In this document: positions 17,232 through 26,005 of the stretch, in pieces | Layout of the letters: each line of letters starts with the position of its first letter | Numbering within the stretch: position 1 is the first letter of the stretch | DNA from: Nocardioides deserti | GTDB taxonomy: Bacteria > Actinomycetota > Actinomycetes > Propionibacteriales > Nocardioidaceae | NCBI RefSeq assembly: GCF_014266025.1 | Contig: NZ_JACMYC010000005.1 | Location: forward strand, 124,001 to 188,000 | DNA: 64,000 nt | Reading direction: 5' to 3' | Position numbers and translations under genes: made by a program | The notes under the pieces: generated by a model | Databases searched by the model: none | The model's input: the letters and a program-made list of their open reading frames with translations, nothing else | Told to the model about the DNA's origin: nothing

Positions 17232-18155
17232 GTGCCCTACGTGCCTCTCCCCACCGCCCGCCGGTCCGTGCCCAGGTCGCTGCCCCGGTCCTTGCCCTGG
17301 TCCGAGCCCCGGCTCGTCGCCCACGTCGACCGGCTGGCCGAGGAGCACCCGCCGATCGACCTGGCGACCTGCGACTTCACCGTGCGCCGACCCGCCGAGG
17401 TGGTGGCCCGGTTCGCGCCGGCGCTGGACTACATGGCGCGCGCCGAGCTCGAGGTCGAGCGCAACACCCTCGAGCTCGGCGTGCTGCTGCCGCACGCGCC
17501 CGACGTGGACCGGTACTTCTACCGCGAGGTCTGGCAGCCGCAGGAGTCCCACCACGGGCTCGCGCTCGACGAGCTGCAGGTGCGGCTCGGGCTGCCGCCC
17601 GCGCAGACCGACCTCACGACGCTGTCGCCGAAGATCCGCGCGGTCGGCGCGCTCGCCCACGTCGGCGCACTCCAGGACGTCGTCCGGATGCTCTACTACC
17701 TGACCGGGATGACCACCGAGCGCTCCGCGCTGCTGGCCTACCACCGGCTCCACGACGGGCTGGTGGAGATGGGCGAGACCGCCGTCGCCGACACGATCAT
17801 CACCCCGATCCGGCGGCAGGAGCCGGGGCACTTCGCCTTCTACCAGCTCTCGGCGCGCGGCCTGTGGTCCCGGTTGGCGGAGTGGCAGCGCTGGCTCGTG
17901 CGACGGATGCGAGCGGTCTCCTTCGCCCCGGTCGCGGCCGGCGACGACAGCCGGAAGGCCGACGTCGGCGACCTGATGGTGGCGCTGGGCATCGGCACGC
18001 CCGAGGCGGCCGACGAGTTCGTGCAGACGGTCGCCCGGACCGAGGCGGAGCTGCTCGGCGCGGCCGAGGCGGGGCTGGCCGTGCCGCCGTACATCGTGCG
18101 GTCGTTCCGCGAGTGCCTCGAGCTGGCCCGGGAGCGGGTCGCGCTCGTTTCATGA
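17232..18155 (+). CDS. Ferritin-like diiron protein related to acyl-ACP desaturases
   Basis: The 307-residue protein shows the four carboxylate/histidine helices of the ferritin-like oxidases: ELEVERNTLELG, WQPQESHHGLALDE (compare EENRHG in acyl-ACP desaturases), TGMTTERSALLAYHRLHDG (compare QERATFISHGN) and TPIRRQEPGHFAFY (compare DEKRHETAY). A soluble diiron oxygenase or desaturase is thus likely; the lipid substrate is not known. It starts at GTG 17232 or nearby; the first 25 residues are basic and poorly conserved-looking. A desaturase gene also follows rsgA in M. tuberculosis, though that one is a membrane desaturase. Confidence 0.75.
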   Translation: MPYVPLPTARRSVPRSLPRSLPWSEPRLVAHVDRLAEEHPPIDLATCDFTVRRPAEVVARFAPALDYMARAELEVERNTLELGVLLPHAPDVDRYFYREVWQPQESHHGLALDELQVRLGLPPAQTDLTTLSPKIRAVGALAHVGALQDVVRMLYYLTGMTTERSALLAYHRLHDGLVEMGETAVADTIITPIRRQEPGHFAFYQLSARGLWSRLAEWQRWLVRRMRAVSFAPVAAGDDSRKADVGDLMVALGIGTPEAADEFVQTVARTEAELLGAAEAGLAVPPYIVRSFRECLELARERVALVS

Positions 18156-18163
18156 TGGCCCGG

Positions 18164-18179
18164 GTGCGCCCCGGCGCAC
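18164..18179. terminator. Short hairpin between convergent genes
   Basis: GTGCGC (18164-18169) pairs with GCGCAC (18174-18179) around CCCG, between the ends of the diiron protein gene and the DUF2231 gene. It is a possible bidirectional terminator, but a short one. Confidence 0.4.
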
Positions 18180-18204
18180 GCTGGGCAGCACGAGGCGGGT
18201 GGGG

Positions 18205-18654
18205 TCAGCCCTCGACGCCGTACCACGCGACCTGCGCGCCGGCGTCGCCCGTCAGCACGGCGTACACGACGGTGGCGACGCCGGTGACGGCCAACAGCGC
18301 GGCGAGCACCCAGCGGGCCGCCCCGACACGCCGGTGGAGCGCTGCGGCCGCGACGGCCACCAGGGCGAAGGCGAGCACGACCAGCCGGAAGACCTCGGCG
18401 CGGGACTCGTGGGTCTCGATCAGCGCGAGCAGCGGGCCGCCGTACTGGTTGGCCTCGGTGAGCTGCTCGCCGGAGAAGTACGCCACCCAGACCGCCACGG
18501 CGGCCGGCACGGCGAGCACGACCATCGGCCAGCGGATCCAGTCGCGCCAGCGCGGGACCGCGGCGTACGCGACGCCGAACAGGGCCGAGACCGGTCCCAG
18601 CACGACGGCGGCGTGGACGACGAGGGCGTGCAGCGGGAGGCCGTTGATCTCCAT
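18205..18654 (-). CDS. DUF2231-type membrane protein
   Basis: The 149-residue protein begins MEINGLPLHALVVHAAVVL, the signature of DUF2231 proteins: a histidine-containing first membrane helix. Four hydrophobic segments follow (about 9-30, 42-62, 88-106 and 116-136). Some relatives have haem- or redox-related partners, but the function is unknown. It is divergent from hisN, with a 54-base gap that must hold both promoters. Confidence 0.8.
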   Translation of the reverse strand: MEINGLPLHALVVHAAVVLGPVSALFGVAYAAVPRWRDWIRWPMVVLAVPAAVAVWVAYFSGEQLTEANQYGGPLLALIETHESRAEVFRLVVLAFALVAVAAAALHRRVGAARWVLAALLAVTGVATVVYAVLTGDAGAQVAWYGVEG

Positions 18655-18708
18655 GGATGAATGTTGCACCACACCGAGCGCCGGTTGCTGAAAGTAGCCT
18701 GTGCGTCC

Positions 18709-19620
18709 GTGGCCACCCCGCACCCCGACTACACCGACGACCTGCGCCTCGCGCACGTGCTCGCCGACGACGCCGACTCGCTGACCATGGCGCGGTTCAA
18801 GGCGCTCGACCTGCACGTCATGAGCAAGCCGGACCTGACCCCCGTCACCGACGCCGACCAGGCCGTCGAGGAGGGGATCCGGCGGACGCTGTCGCGGGTC
18901 CGCTCCCGCGACGCGGTCACCGGCGAGGAGCAGGGCTCGACCGGCAACAGCCAGCGGCGGTGGATCGTCGACCCCATCGACGGCACCAAGAACTTCGTCC
19001 GCGGCGTGCCCGTCTGGGCCACGCTGATCTCGCTCGTCGTGGACGACGAGGTGGTCGTGGGCGTCGTGTCCGCGCCGCAGCTCCAGCGCCGCTGGTGGGC
19101 GTCGACCGGCGGCGGCGCCTGGACCGGGCGGTCGCTGCTGAAGGCGACGCCCTGCCGGGTCTCCGACGTACGTCGCCTGGAGGACGCGTCGCTGTCGTAC
19201 TCCTCCCTCTCCGGCTGGGACGAGCGCGGCCGGCTCGAGGACCTGCTGTCGCTGATGCGGCGCGTGTGGCGCACCCGCGCCTACGGGGACTTCTGGTCCT
19301 ACATGCTGCTCGCCGAGGGCGCCGTCGACATCGCCGCCGAGCCCGAGCTCGAGGTCTACGACATGGCCGCCCTCGACGTGATCGTGCGCGAGGCCGGCGG
19401 CCGGTTCACCTCCCTCGACGGCACCGACGGCCCGTTCGGCGGCAACGCGCTCGCCTCGAACGGCCACCTGCACGACGCGGCCATGTCGTTCCTCGGCGCG
19501 CTTCCCGACCTCGGCGGCGACCCCGACGACCCGGACTGGCCCCGCACCGGGCCCGGCTCCGTCTCCGACCTGCGCTCCCGGCGCCGGCCGGGTGGGCCCG
19601 GCGACCTGCCGCTCGACTGA
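18709..19620 (+). CDS. hisN: Histidinol-phosphatase / inositol monophosphatase family
   Basis: The 303-residue protein has the metal-binding motifs of the inositol monophosphatase fold: GEEQG, WIVDPIDGTKNFVRGVP and EVYDMAALDVIVREAGG. The HisN type removes phosphate from histidinol phosphate in histidine synthesis, the common actinobacterial route. The GTG at 18709 (VATPHPDYTDDLRLA) is taken as start; an ATG at 18661 would add 16 residues unlike the family. An extra C-terminal tail of about 40 Arg/Pro/Gly-rich residues is present. Confidence 0.88.
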   Translation: MATPHPDYTDDLRLAHVLADDADSLTMARFKALDLHVMSKPDLTPVTDADQAVEEGIRRTLSRVRSRDAVTGEEQGSTGNSQRRWIVDPIDGTKNFVRGVPVWATLISLVVDDEVVVGVVSAPQLQRRWWASTGGGAWTGRSLLKATPCRVSDVRRLEDASLSYSSLSGWDERGRLEDLLSLMRRVWRTRAYGDFWSYMLLAEGAVDIAAEPELEVYDMAALDVIVREAGGRFTSLDGTDGPFGGNALASNGHLHDAAMSFLGALPDLGGDPDDPDWPRTGPGSVSDLRSRRRPGGPGDLPLD

Positions 19621-19703
19621 ACCACCCGAGGTCCTGCTCGCGCAGGCCTTTACACGGCCGGTCTCGGGAGTACCGTCGAGGGACTCGTCACGGGAGGTCG
19701 ACC

Positions 19704-20135
19704 ATGCGCATCAGCGAGGTCCTCGACAGCAAGCCACGCACCGACGTGGTCACCATCCACCCCGACGCGGGCGTCCGCGAGCTGGTCGCTGCGCTCGCCG
19801 AGCACAACGTCGGCGCCCTCGTCGTCAGCGCCGACGGCACGTCGCTGGACGGCATCGTCAGCGAGCGCGACGTCGTGCGTCGCCTCCACGCCGACGGCAC
19901 CGTGGTCGACGCGACCGTCGGCGCGATCATGACCGCGGTCGTCGAGACCTGCGGGCCCGAGACCGGGCTCGACGAGCTGATGCGGATCATGACCGACCGG
20001 CGCATCCGCCACGTCCCGGTCGTCGACGACGGCCGGCTGGTCGGCATCGTGAGCATCGGCGACGTGGTCAAGCACAAGATCGGCCAGCTCCAGTTCGAGC
20101 GCGACCAGCTCGACAGCTACGTGCACCAGACCTGA
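19704..20135 (+). CDS. CBS-domain protein
   Basis: The 143-residue protein is essentially a CBS pair. The first repeat holds VVTIHPDAGVRELVAALAEH and GIVSERDVVRRL, and the second holds MTDRRIRHVPVVDDGRLVGIVSIGDVVK. CBS pairs bind adenine nucleotides and act as energy sensors; stand-alone forms are common in actinobacteria and no partner is visible. A good ribosome site (GGGAGG) precedes the ATG. Confidence 0.92.
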   Translation: MRISEVLDSKPRTDVVTIHPDAGVRELVAALAEHNVGALVVSADGTSLDGIVSERDVVRRLHADGTVVDATVGAIMTAVVETCGPETGLDELMRIMTDRRIRHVPVVDDGRLVGIVSIGDVVKHKIGQLQFERDQLDSYVHQT

Positions 20136-20185
20136 GCGTCGCGACGTCGAGCTTCGCCATCAGGCGTTGAGGTAGCGATCCAGCC

Positions 20186-21508
20186 GTGCGCGCGAACGCC
20201 GAGGTCGACGTCGTCGTCGTGGGTGCCGGGCTCGCCGGGCTGCGCTGCGCCCGCGCACTGGTCGATGCCGGGTTGGACGTGGTCGTGCTCGAGGCGACGG
20301 GCCGGGTCGGCGGTCGGGTGCGCACCGACCGTGTCGATGGGTTCCTCGTCGACCACGGGTTCCAGCTGCTCAACCCCGCCTACCCGGCCGTGCGGCGGTG
20401 GGTCGACACCGACGCCCTGGGGCTGCAGCCGTTCCCCGCCGGCGTGCTCGCACGCACCGACGGCGTCCAGGGCGGCGCCGAGGGTGGCGCCGAGCTGCTC
20501 GCCGACCCGTTGCGCGAGCTCGGGCTCACCGGGCGCACCGCCCGGTCGGTCGCGGTCCGTCCGCGCGAGGTGCTCGGTCTGCTGCGCTGGGCCCGCCCGC
20601 TCGTGGGACCGCGACGCGGCCTGGCCGACCGGGTGACCCCGCGCCGCGGTGACGTCACCCTGCGCGACTCGCTGGACCGGGCGGGCGCGTCCGGCCTGCT
20701 GCGGACCGTGCTCGAGCGGTTCCTCGCCGGGGTGCTCCTCGACGGCTCCGGCACGACCGCCGACGCCTACGCCCTGCTCCTGGCCCGCACCTTCGCGGCC
20801 GGCACGCCCGCCCTCCCCGCCGCCGGCATGGCCGCCCTCCCCGCCCAGCTGGCCGCCGGCCTCGGCGACCGGGTCCGGCTGCGCACGCCGGTCGAGGGCA
20901 TCGACACGACCGGCGCCCACCCCGTGCTGCTCACCGCGGCCGGCACCACCCGCGCGCGGTCGGTCGTCGTCGCCACCGACGGCCTCACCGCCTCCCGGCT
21001 CGCCGGCACCCCGGCCCCGTCACCCCGAGGCGTGGTCACCCAGTGGTGGGAGGTCGAGGACCTCAGGGGACGCCGCGACCGGCGGGCGCCCGGCGTCCTC
21101 GCCGTCGACGCCCGCCCACGACCCGCCGGCCCCGTGGTCAACACGGCCGTGGTGTCGGCCGCGGCGCCGACGTACGCCCCACCGGGGAGGCACCTCGTCC
21201 AGGCCTCCGCGCTGCTGCGCCGAGGCGTCGCGGTGCCCTCCGAGGGCCGGGTGCGCCGGCACGCGGCAGACCTGCTCGGGATCGACGCCACCGGCTGGAG
21301 CGAGGTCGCCCGGCACGAGCTGCCCCACGCGCTGGCCGCGCAGCCGGTGCCGTTCACGGCCCGGCGGCCCGTCGTCGTGCGCCCCGGGCTCCTCGTGTGC
21401 GGCGACCACCGCGACACCGCCTCGATCCAGGGCGCGCTCGTCAGTGGCCAGCGCGCCGCTCGGGCCGTGCTCGCGAGCCTGGACCGTGCGCGTGCCGACC
21501 GCTCCTGA
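20186..21508 (+). CDS. FAD-dependent amine oxidase-like oxidoreductase
   Basis: The 440-residue flavoprotein has the dinucleotide-binding N-terminus VVVVGAGLAGLRCARALVDA with the second motif GRVGGRVRT, and the C-terminal flavin-contacting segment LLVCGDHRDTASIQGALVSG. These define the amine oxidase / phytoene desaturase superfamily. The substrate could be an amine, porphyrin or isoprenoid; nothing nearby decides. The start is the GTG at 20186. Confidence 0.88.
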   Translation: MRANAEVDVVVVGAGLAGLRCARALVDAGLDVVVLEATGRVGGRVRTDRVDGFLVDHGFQLLNPAYPAVRRWVDTDALGLQPFPAGVLARTDGVQGGAEGGAELLADPLRELGLTGRTARSVAVRPREVLGLLRWARPLVGPRRGLADRVTPRRGDVTLRDSLDRAGASGLLRTVLERFLAGVLLDGSGTTADAYALLLARTFAAGTPALPAAGMAALPAQLAAGLGDRVRLRTPVEGIDTTGAHPVLLTAAGTTRARSVVVATDGLTASRLAGTPAPSPRGVVTQWWEVEDLRGRRDRRAPGVLAVDARPRPAGPVVNTAVVSAAAPTYAPPGRHLVQASALLRRGVAVPSEGRVRRHAADLLGIDATGWSEVARHELPHALAAQPVPFTARRPVVVRPGLLVCGDHRDTASIQGALVSGQRAARAVLASLDRARADRS

Positions 21509-21806
21509 GGCGCTGCTGGTCGGCGCGACCGCGCTGCACGCCGGCTTCCAGCTGACGGTGACGGCGCTCGTCTACCCCCGCCTCGCCGGCACCGCACCCG
21601 CAGCCTGGTCCCGGGAGCACAGCCGGCACAGCCGCACGATCACGCCCCTCGTCGCCGTCGTGTACGCCGCCGTGCTGCACGGCCGGCTCGCGCGCAGCGC
21701 CGGTCCCGACCCGCGGCTGCTGCGTCGCCTGCTCGCGGCGGACCGGGCCCGCGCGGTGGCCGCGGTCGCCGCCCTGCCGGCCGCACTCGTGGCCGCCGTA
21801 GGGTGA
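21486..21806 (+). CDS. Small membrane protein of unknown function
   Basis: This gene, read in another frame, overlaps the end of the FAD oxidoreductase gene by 23 bases and encodes about 106 residues. There are three hydrophobic stretches (around residues 9-30, 49-62 and 84-106) and a central HSRHSRTITPLVAVVYAAV. I do not recognise the family, but the coding frame, third-position GC bias and overlap arrangement support a real gene. The start could be the GTG at 21486 or 21492. Confidence 0.55.
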   Translation: MRVPTAPEALLVGATALHAGFQLTVTALVYPRLAGTAPAAWSREHSRHSRTITPLVAVVYAAVLHGRLARSAGPDPRLLRRLLAADRARAVAAVAALPAALVAAVG

Positions 21807-21811
21807 GCCGC

Positions 21812-22180
21812 ATGGACAAGCCCGAGATCGACTTCCCCGACTTCGACCCGCCGACCGACCTGCAGATCACCGACATCGCCGTCGGCGACGGCCAGGAGGC
21901 GGCCGCCGGCAACACCGTCGAGGTGCACTACGTGGGCGTCGCCCACTCCACCGGCGAGGAGTTCGACGCGTCGTACAACCGCGGCGAGCCGCTGCGCTTC
22001 CGCCTCGGCATCGGCCAGGTCATCTCCGGCTGGGACACCGGCGTGCAGGGGATGAAGGTCGGCGGCCGTCGCCAGCTCGTCATCCCGCCGCACCTGGGCT
22101 ACGGCGACCGCGGCGCCGGCGGCGTCATCAAGCCCGGCGAGACGCTGATCTTCGTCGTCGACCTGCTCGGCGTCAGCTAG
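21812..22180 (+). CDS. FKBP-type peptidyl-prolyl cis-trans isomerase
   Basis: The 122-residue protein is a single FKBP domain that speeds proline isomerisation during folding. Recognisable parts are VEVHYVGVAHSTGEEFDAS, the binding-pocket segment FRLGIGQVISGWDTGVQGM, LVIPPHLGYGDRGAGG and the final ETLIFVVDLLGV. There is no signal peptide, so it is cytosolic. The ATG at 21812 is preferred over the GTG nine bases earlier. It converges with the S4 protein gene. Confidence 0.95.
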   Translation: MDKPEIDFPDFDPPTDLQITDIAVGDGQEAAAGNTVEVHYVGVAHSTGEEFDASYNRGEPLRFRLGIGQVISGWDTGVQGMKVGGRRQLVIPPHLGYGDRGAGGVIKPGETLIFVVDLLGVS

Positions 22181-22198
22181 GCGGCAGCAGCACCTGCG

Positions 22199-22498
22199 TC
22201 ACCAGGGCAGGTCGTCCGCGGTGTCCTGGTCGGACACCCGGGCGGCCTGCCCCTTCAGCTCGACGACGTCGCCGACGCGCAGCTGGCGCCCTCGGCGGGT
22301 CTCCACCTCGCCGTTGACGAGCACCAGCCCGTCGGCGATGACCGGCTTGGCCTCGGCCCCGGTCTCCACGAGGTTCGCGAGCTTCAGGAACTGCCCCAGC
22401 CGGATCGACTCGTCGCGGATCGCGACGTCCATCGGCTCGGGGGCGGCCGGCTCGTCGGGCCCGGCCTCGCTCTGGGTCTTCCTCCACGGCAGTCGCAT
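22199..22498 (-). CDS. S4-domain RNA-binding protein
   Basis: The 99-residue protein has an S4 domain at residues 32-85: RLGQFLKLANLVETGAEAK, then VLVNGEVETRRGRQLRVGD. It resembles the RlbA/YaaA group of small S4 proteins, which bind RNA, often ribosomal RNA. A short basic N-terminus and an acidic tail flank the domain. Its start overlaps the DUF445 stop by one base (TGATG), so the two form a coupled pair. Confidence 0.9.
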   Translation of the reverse strand: MRLPWRKTQSEAGPDEPAAPEPMDVAIRDESIRLGQFLKLANLVETGAEAKPVIADGLVLVNGEVETRRGRQLRVGDVVELKGQAARVSDQDTADDLPW

Positions 22499-23784
22499 CA
22501 GTGGATCATGACCGAGATCGTGTGGATCAGCACGCCGACGAGGCCGCCGACGATCGTGCCGTTGATCCGGATGAACTGCAGGTCTCGGCCGACGTGCAGC
22601 TCGATCCGCCGCGCGGCCTCCTTGCCGTCCCACCGCTCGATGGTGGACGTGATGACGGTGGTCACCTCCGCGCCGTACCGCTCGACGGCGAAGACCGTCG
22701 CGTCCGCGGCGAGCCCGTCGAGCCGCGCTCGCAGCGCCTCGTCGGTGAGCAGCCGCTCGGCGAACGTGTGGGCCTCGGTGAGCAGGCGCTGACGCACCGC
22801 GCCCTCGGGGTCGCGCAGCGAGCCGGTGAGCCCCCGGCGCAGGGCGTTCCACAGCGAGACGCTGGAGGCGATGACCTGCGGGTGGTCGAGCAGGCGGTCC
22901 TTGAGGCGCTCGGTCCGCTCCTGGGTCGCGGGGTCCTCCAACAGGTCGGTGGCGAGCTGCTCGAGCATCGAGTCGAGCGCCCGACGGGCGTGGTGGTTCG
23001 GGTCGTCGCGGATGTCGGCCACCCAGCGCACCAGCTCGAGGTGGACCCGGGCCGTGACCCGCTCGTTGACGCTCGGCGGCGACCACCACGGCGCCCGCTC
23101 GCCGAGGATCTCCGTGACCGTGTCCGGGTTGTCGACCAGCCAGTCGTGCATCTCGGTCAGCGCGAGGTCGACCAGGCCGTGGTGCAGGTCGTCGCGGAGG
23201 GTCTCGCTGAGCAGGCTGCCGAGCAGCGGCGAGATCGGCTCCTCGTGGAAGCGCGGCACCAGCGCGTCACGGATGAGGCTCTCGACGTGGTCGTCGCGGA
23301 CCTTGCCCAGGGCGATGACCGCGACGTCGCTGACCTCGTCGACGACCCGCCGGGCGTGCTCGGGCTCGCCCAGCCAGCGCCCGACCCGCAGCGAGATCGT
23401 CGCCGCGTCGACCCGCTCGCGGATGATGTCCTCCTGCAGGAAGTTCTCCCCCACGAACTCCTCGAGCCCCCGGCCGAGGTCGTCCTTGCGCTTGGGGATC
23501 AGCGCGGTGTGCGGCACCGGCAGGCCGAGGGGGTGGCGGAACAACGCGGTCACCGCGAACCAGTCGGCGATCGCGCCGACCATCGAGGCCTCGGCGCCGG
23601 CGTTCACGAACCCGAGCACGCCGTCCTGGCCGTGCGTGGCGACGTACACCGCCGCGGCCAGCAGGAGCAGGCCCACCGCGATCGTGCGCATCTGCCGCAG
23701 GCCCCTCGCCCGCAGCTCGTCGGCCTCGGGGTCGGCGGTGATCAGGGGGATGCTGGTGGCTTCGCGCGTGGTCATCACCGACAT
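22498..23784 (-). CDS. DUF445 family membrane protein
   Basis: The 428-residue protein matches DUF445: a hydrophobic helix near residues 32-48, then the conserved VGAIADWFAVTALFRHPLGLPVPHTALIP near 70-98, long helical segments with repeated FLQE/VGRWL-type pieces, and a C-terminal membrane helix INGTIVGGLVGVLIHTISV. DUF445 proteins are envelope proteins of unknown role. It is the first gene of a coupled pair with the S4 protein and is divergent from the cytidylyltransferase gene (35-base gap). Confidence 0.92.
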   Translation of the reverse strand: MSVMTTREATSIPLITADPEADELRARGLRQMRTIAVGLLLLAAAVYVATHGQDGVLGFVNAGAEASMVGAIADWFAVTALFRHPLGLPVPHTALIPKRKDDLGRGLEEFVGENFLQEDIIRERVDAATISLRVGRWLGEPEHARRVVDEVSDVAVIALGKVRDDHVESLIRDALVPRFHEEPISPLLGSLLSETLRDDLHHGLVDLALTEMHDWLVDNPDTVTEILGERAPWWSPPSVNERVTARVHLELVRWVADIRDDPNHHARRALDSMLEQLATDLLEDPATQERTERLKDRLLDHPQVIASSVSLWNALRRGLTGSLRDPEGAVRQRLLTEAHTFAERLLTDEALRARLDGLAADATVFAVERYGAEVTTVITSTIERWDGKEAARRIELHVGRDLQFIRINGTIVGGLVGVLIHTISVMIH

Positions 23785-23819
23785 CCTGACCGACGCCTCC
23801 GCATGGCAGGATCACCCGC

Positions 23820-24218
23820 ATGTCACGCACGGTCATCACGTTCGGCACGTTCGACGTCTTCCACGTCGGCCACCTGCGGGTGATCGAGCGGGCCGCGGCC
23901 CTCGGCGACCGGCTGGTCGTCGGCGTCTCGGCCGACGAGCTCAACCTGCGCAAGAAGGGCCGCGAGCCGGTCTTCAGCCAGGCAGAGCGGCTCGCGATCG
24001 TGGCCGCGCTCAAGCCGGTCGACGAGGTATTCGTCGAGGAGAGCCTGGAGCTCAAGCGGCACTACATCACCGAGCACGGGGCCGACGTCCTCGTGATGGG
24101 CGACGACTGGGCCGGCCGCTTCGACGAGATGAAGGACCTCTGCGAGGTCGTCTACCTGCCGCGCACGCCGGCCATCTCGACCACCGCCCTCATCGAGAAG
24201 ATCTCCGCGACCTCCTAG
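23820..24218 (+). CDS. Glycerol-3-phosphate cytidylyltransferase-like nucleotidyltransferase
   Basis: The 132-residue protein has the nucleotidyltransferase core TFGTFDVFHVGHLRVIERA (HxGH motif) and the C-terminal RTPAISTTALIEKI, the counterpart of RTEGISTT in TagD. Length and both motifs fit glycerol-3-phosphate cytidylyltransferase, which makes CDP-glycerol for teichoic-acid-like wall polymers. No other teichoic acid genes are adjacent, so another CDP-alcohol product is possible. Confidence 0.88.
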   Translation: MSRTVITFGTFDVFHVGHLRVIERAAALGDRLVVGVSADELNLRKKGREPVFSQAERLAIVAALKPVDEVFVEESLELKRHYITEHGADVLVMGDDWAGRFDEMKDLCEVVYLPRTPAISTTALIEKISATS

Positions 24219-24264
24219 CTCGGCGCCCCCGGGCGCCCGCGGTTTCGCGCCGGCCGGCCCGCCC

Positions 24265-24280
24265 GGGCACCCTGGTGCCC
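24265..24280. promoter_or_regulatory. Inverted repeat upstream of the secreted protease gene
   Basis: GGGCACC and GGTGCCC are separated by CT, 31 bases before the protease start. It could be an operator or a small terminator for the upstream gene; nothing else supports either reading. Confidence 0.3.
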
Positions 24281-24310
24281 GTCCCCCACCCGGAGAGAGG
24301 CCTCCTCCAC

Positions 24311-25927
24311 ATGCGTCGTTCCTTCGCGGCCGTCCTGGTCGCACTCAGCACCGGCCTCGCCGTGCTGCCCGCCACCGCCACCTCCTCGGCCGACCCCGGG
24401 TCGTCCCCGGCGGCCGCGGCCGCTCCGGCCGCCGCTCCCGCCGGCGAGGAGCCCACGGTCGAGGCGGCGCGTCGTGCGTTGCACGAGGCGACCGCGGTGC
24501 TGGGCGGTGACGCGGCTCCCTCCGCCGGCCTGGCCCGCCGGGCCGCGCCGACCGCACCGGCCATCGCACCGGGCGGCAAGCGGCCCGACGCGACCCTGGT
24601 GCTGCGCGACCTGGCCGTCGCCCTGCCCGCGCTCGACGGGACCGAGCGCCGGCAGGCCGAGGCGATGCTCGCCCGCCCCACGGACGGCGGCCGGGACCAG
24701 TACGGCGACGGCTACTCCGTGCGCTCGAAGAAGAAGTGCTCGCGCCACTTCTGCCTCCACTACGTCACCAGCACCGCCGACCGCCCCACCTCCGAGGCCT
24801 GGGCCGCGAAGAACCTCACGGTCCTGAACAAGGTCTGGCGCAAGGAGGTCACGAAGATGGGCTACCGCGCGCCCGTCAAGGACGGCAACCGCGGCGGCAA
24901 CGGCAAGTTCGACGTCTACCTCAAGGAGCTCGGCAGCAAGGGCCTCTACGGCTACTGCGCGCCGGAGTACCGCAAGAAGGGCACGAAGTGGGTGGCCTCG
25001 GGCTACTGCGTGCTCGACAACGACTTCGCGCAGGCGCAGTACGGCGCGCCCCCGGGCAAGAGCCTGAAGGTCACCGCGGCGCACGAGTTCTTCCACGCCG
25101 TGCAGTTCGCCTACGACTACAACGAGGACCGGTGGCTCATGGAGTCCACTGCCACCTGGATGGAGGAGCGGGTCGCCGACGGCGCGAACGACAACCGGCA
25201 GTACCTCGCCTCCGGCCAGGTCAAGGTGCCGGCCTCCTCGCTCGACGTCTTCCAGCCCAGCGGGTTCGCGCAGTACGGCAACTGGCCGTTCTGGGAGTAC
25301 CTGTCCGGCCGCTTCGGCAACGGCATCGTGAAGCAGGTCTGGAACAAGGCCGGCGCGTTCAAGGGCGCGCCGAACATGTACTCCGCCAAGGCGCTGCGCA
25401 AGGCCATCGGCAACCGCGGCGGCGGCCTGCCCGCGGTGTTCGCGTCGTACGCCGCCGCCAACACCGCCCCGGCCCGCTACTACCCCGAGGGCGCGGCCTG
25501 GCCGAAGGCCGGCTTCACCCGGCGGGTGACGCTCGCCAAGACCTCCCGCAAGGCCTCCGCCACCGTCCGGATCAACCACCTGGCCTCGCGCAACATCGGC
25601 GTCCGGCCGGGCGACGGGCTCGGCGGGAAGAAGTGGGGGCTGCGGATCACCGTCAACGCCCCGAACCGCTCCTCCGCCCCCGCCGTCCACGTGCTCGTCC
25701 GGAAGAAGAAGGGCGCCTGGGGACGCAAGACGATCCCGCTGAGCAAGAAGGGCTACGGCCGCAGGACCGTTGACTTCGGCGGGTCGAAGATCAGCGGCGT
25801 CACCATCACCCTCGCCAACGCCTCGACCCGCTACCGCTGCAACCAGGGCACGAACCTCTCCTGCCGCGGCACGTCCCGCGACCAGGACAAGAAGTTCAGC
25901 GTCCAGGTCAAGGCCGTCAAGCGCTGA
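24311..25927 (+). CDS. Secreted zinc metalloprotease, MXAN_6640-like
   Basis: The 538-residue protein starts with a signal peptide (MRRSFAAVLVALSTGLAVLP, cleavage near an ATA/SSA site), then an Ala/Pro-rich propeptide-like part to about residue 135. The catalytic domain has HEFFHAVQ at 258-265 (HExxH) followed by WLMESTATWMEE, which could supply the third zinc ligand. Four cysteines (CSRHFC, YGYC, GYC) may form disulfides. A C-terminal beta-rich domain with a CxxGTNLSC loop follows. It resembles the MXAN_6640 family of putative metalloproteases. It is monocistronic. Confidence 0.85.
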   Translation: MRRSFAAVLVALSTGLAVLPATATSSADPGSSPAAAAAPAAAPAGEEPTVEAARRALHEATAVLGGDAAPSAGLARRAAPTAPAIAPGGKRPDATLVLRDLAVALPALDGTERRQAEAMLARPTDGGRDQYGDGYSVRSKKKCSRHFCLHYVTSTADRPTSEAWAAKNLTVLNKVWRKEVTKMGYRAPVKDGNRGGNGKFDVYLKELGSKGLYGYCAPEYRKKGTKWVASGYCVLDNDFAQAQYGAPPGKSLKVTAAHEFFHAVQFAYDYNEDRWLMESTATWMEERVADGANDNRQYLASGQVKVPASSLDVFQPSGFAQYGNWPFWEYLSGRFGNGIVKQVWNKAGAFKGAPNMYSAKALRKAIGNRGGGLPAVFASYAAANTAPARYYPEGAAWPKAGFTRRVTLAKTSRKASATVRINHLASRNIGVRPGDGLGGKKWGLRITVNAPNRSSAPAVHVLVRKKKGAWGRKTIPLSKKGYGRRTVDFGGSKISGVTITLANASTRYRCNQGTNLSCRGTSRDQDKKFSVQVKAVKR

Positions 25928-25935
25928 CCGTCCCT

Positions 25936-25990
25936 CACCCGGCGACCGGTCGTCCGGGCGCCGGGTGTCCGGGCGCCGGGTGTCCGGGCG
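25936..25990 (+). terminator. Terminator hairpin running into a 15-base tandem repeat
   Basis: CACCCGGCG (25936-25944) pairs with CGCCGGGTG (25959-25967) right after the protease stop. The right arm lies in a 15-base repeat, GTCCGGGCGCCGGGT, present 2.6 times at 25952-25990, so the left arm can pair with either repeat copy. Confidence 0.65.
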
Positions 25991-26005
25991 ACCTCGCTGA
26001 ACGGG

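Noticed and set aside
25952..25990. Short tandem repeats considered as a CRISPR-like array
   Set aside because: The 15-base units are contiguous with no spacers, so this is a simple tandem repeat next to a terminator.
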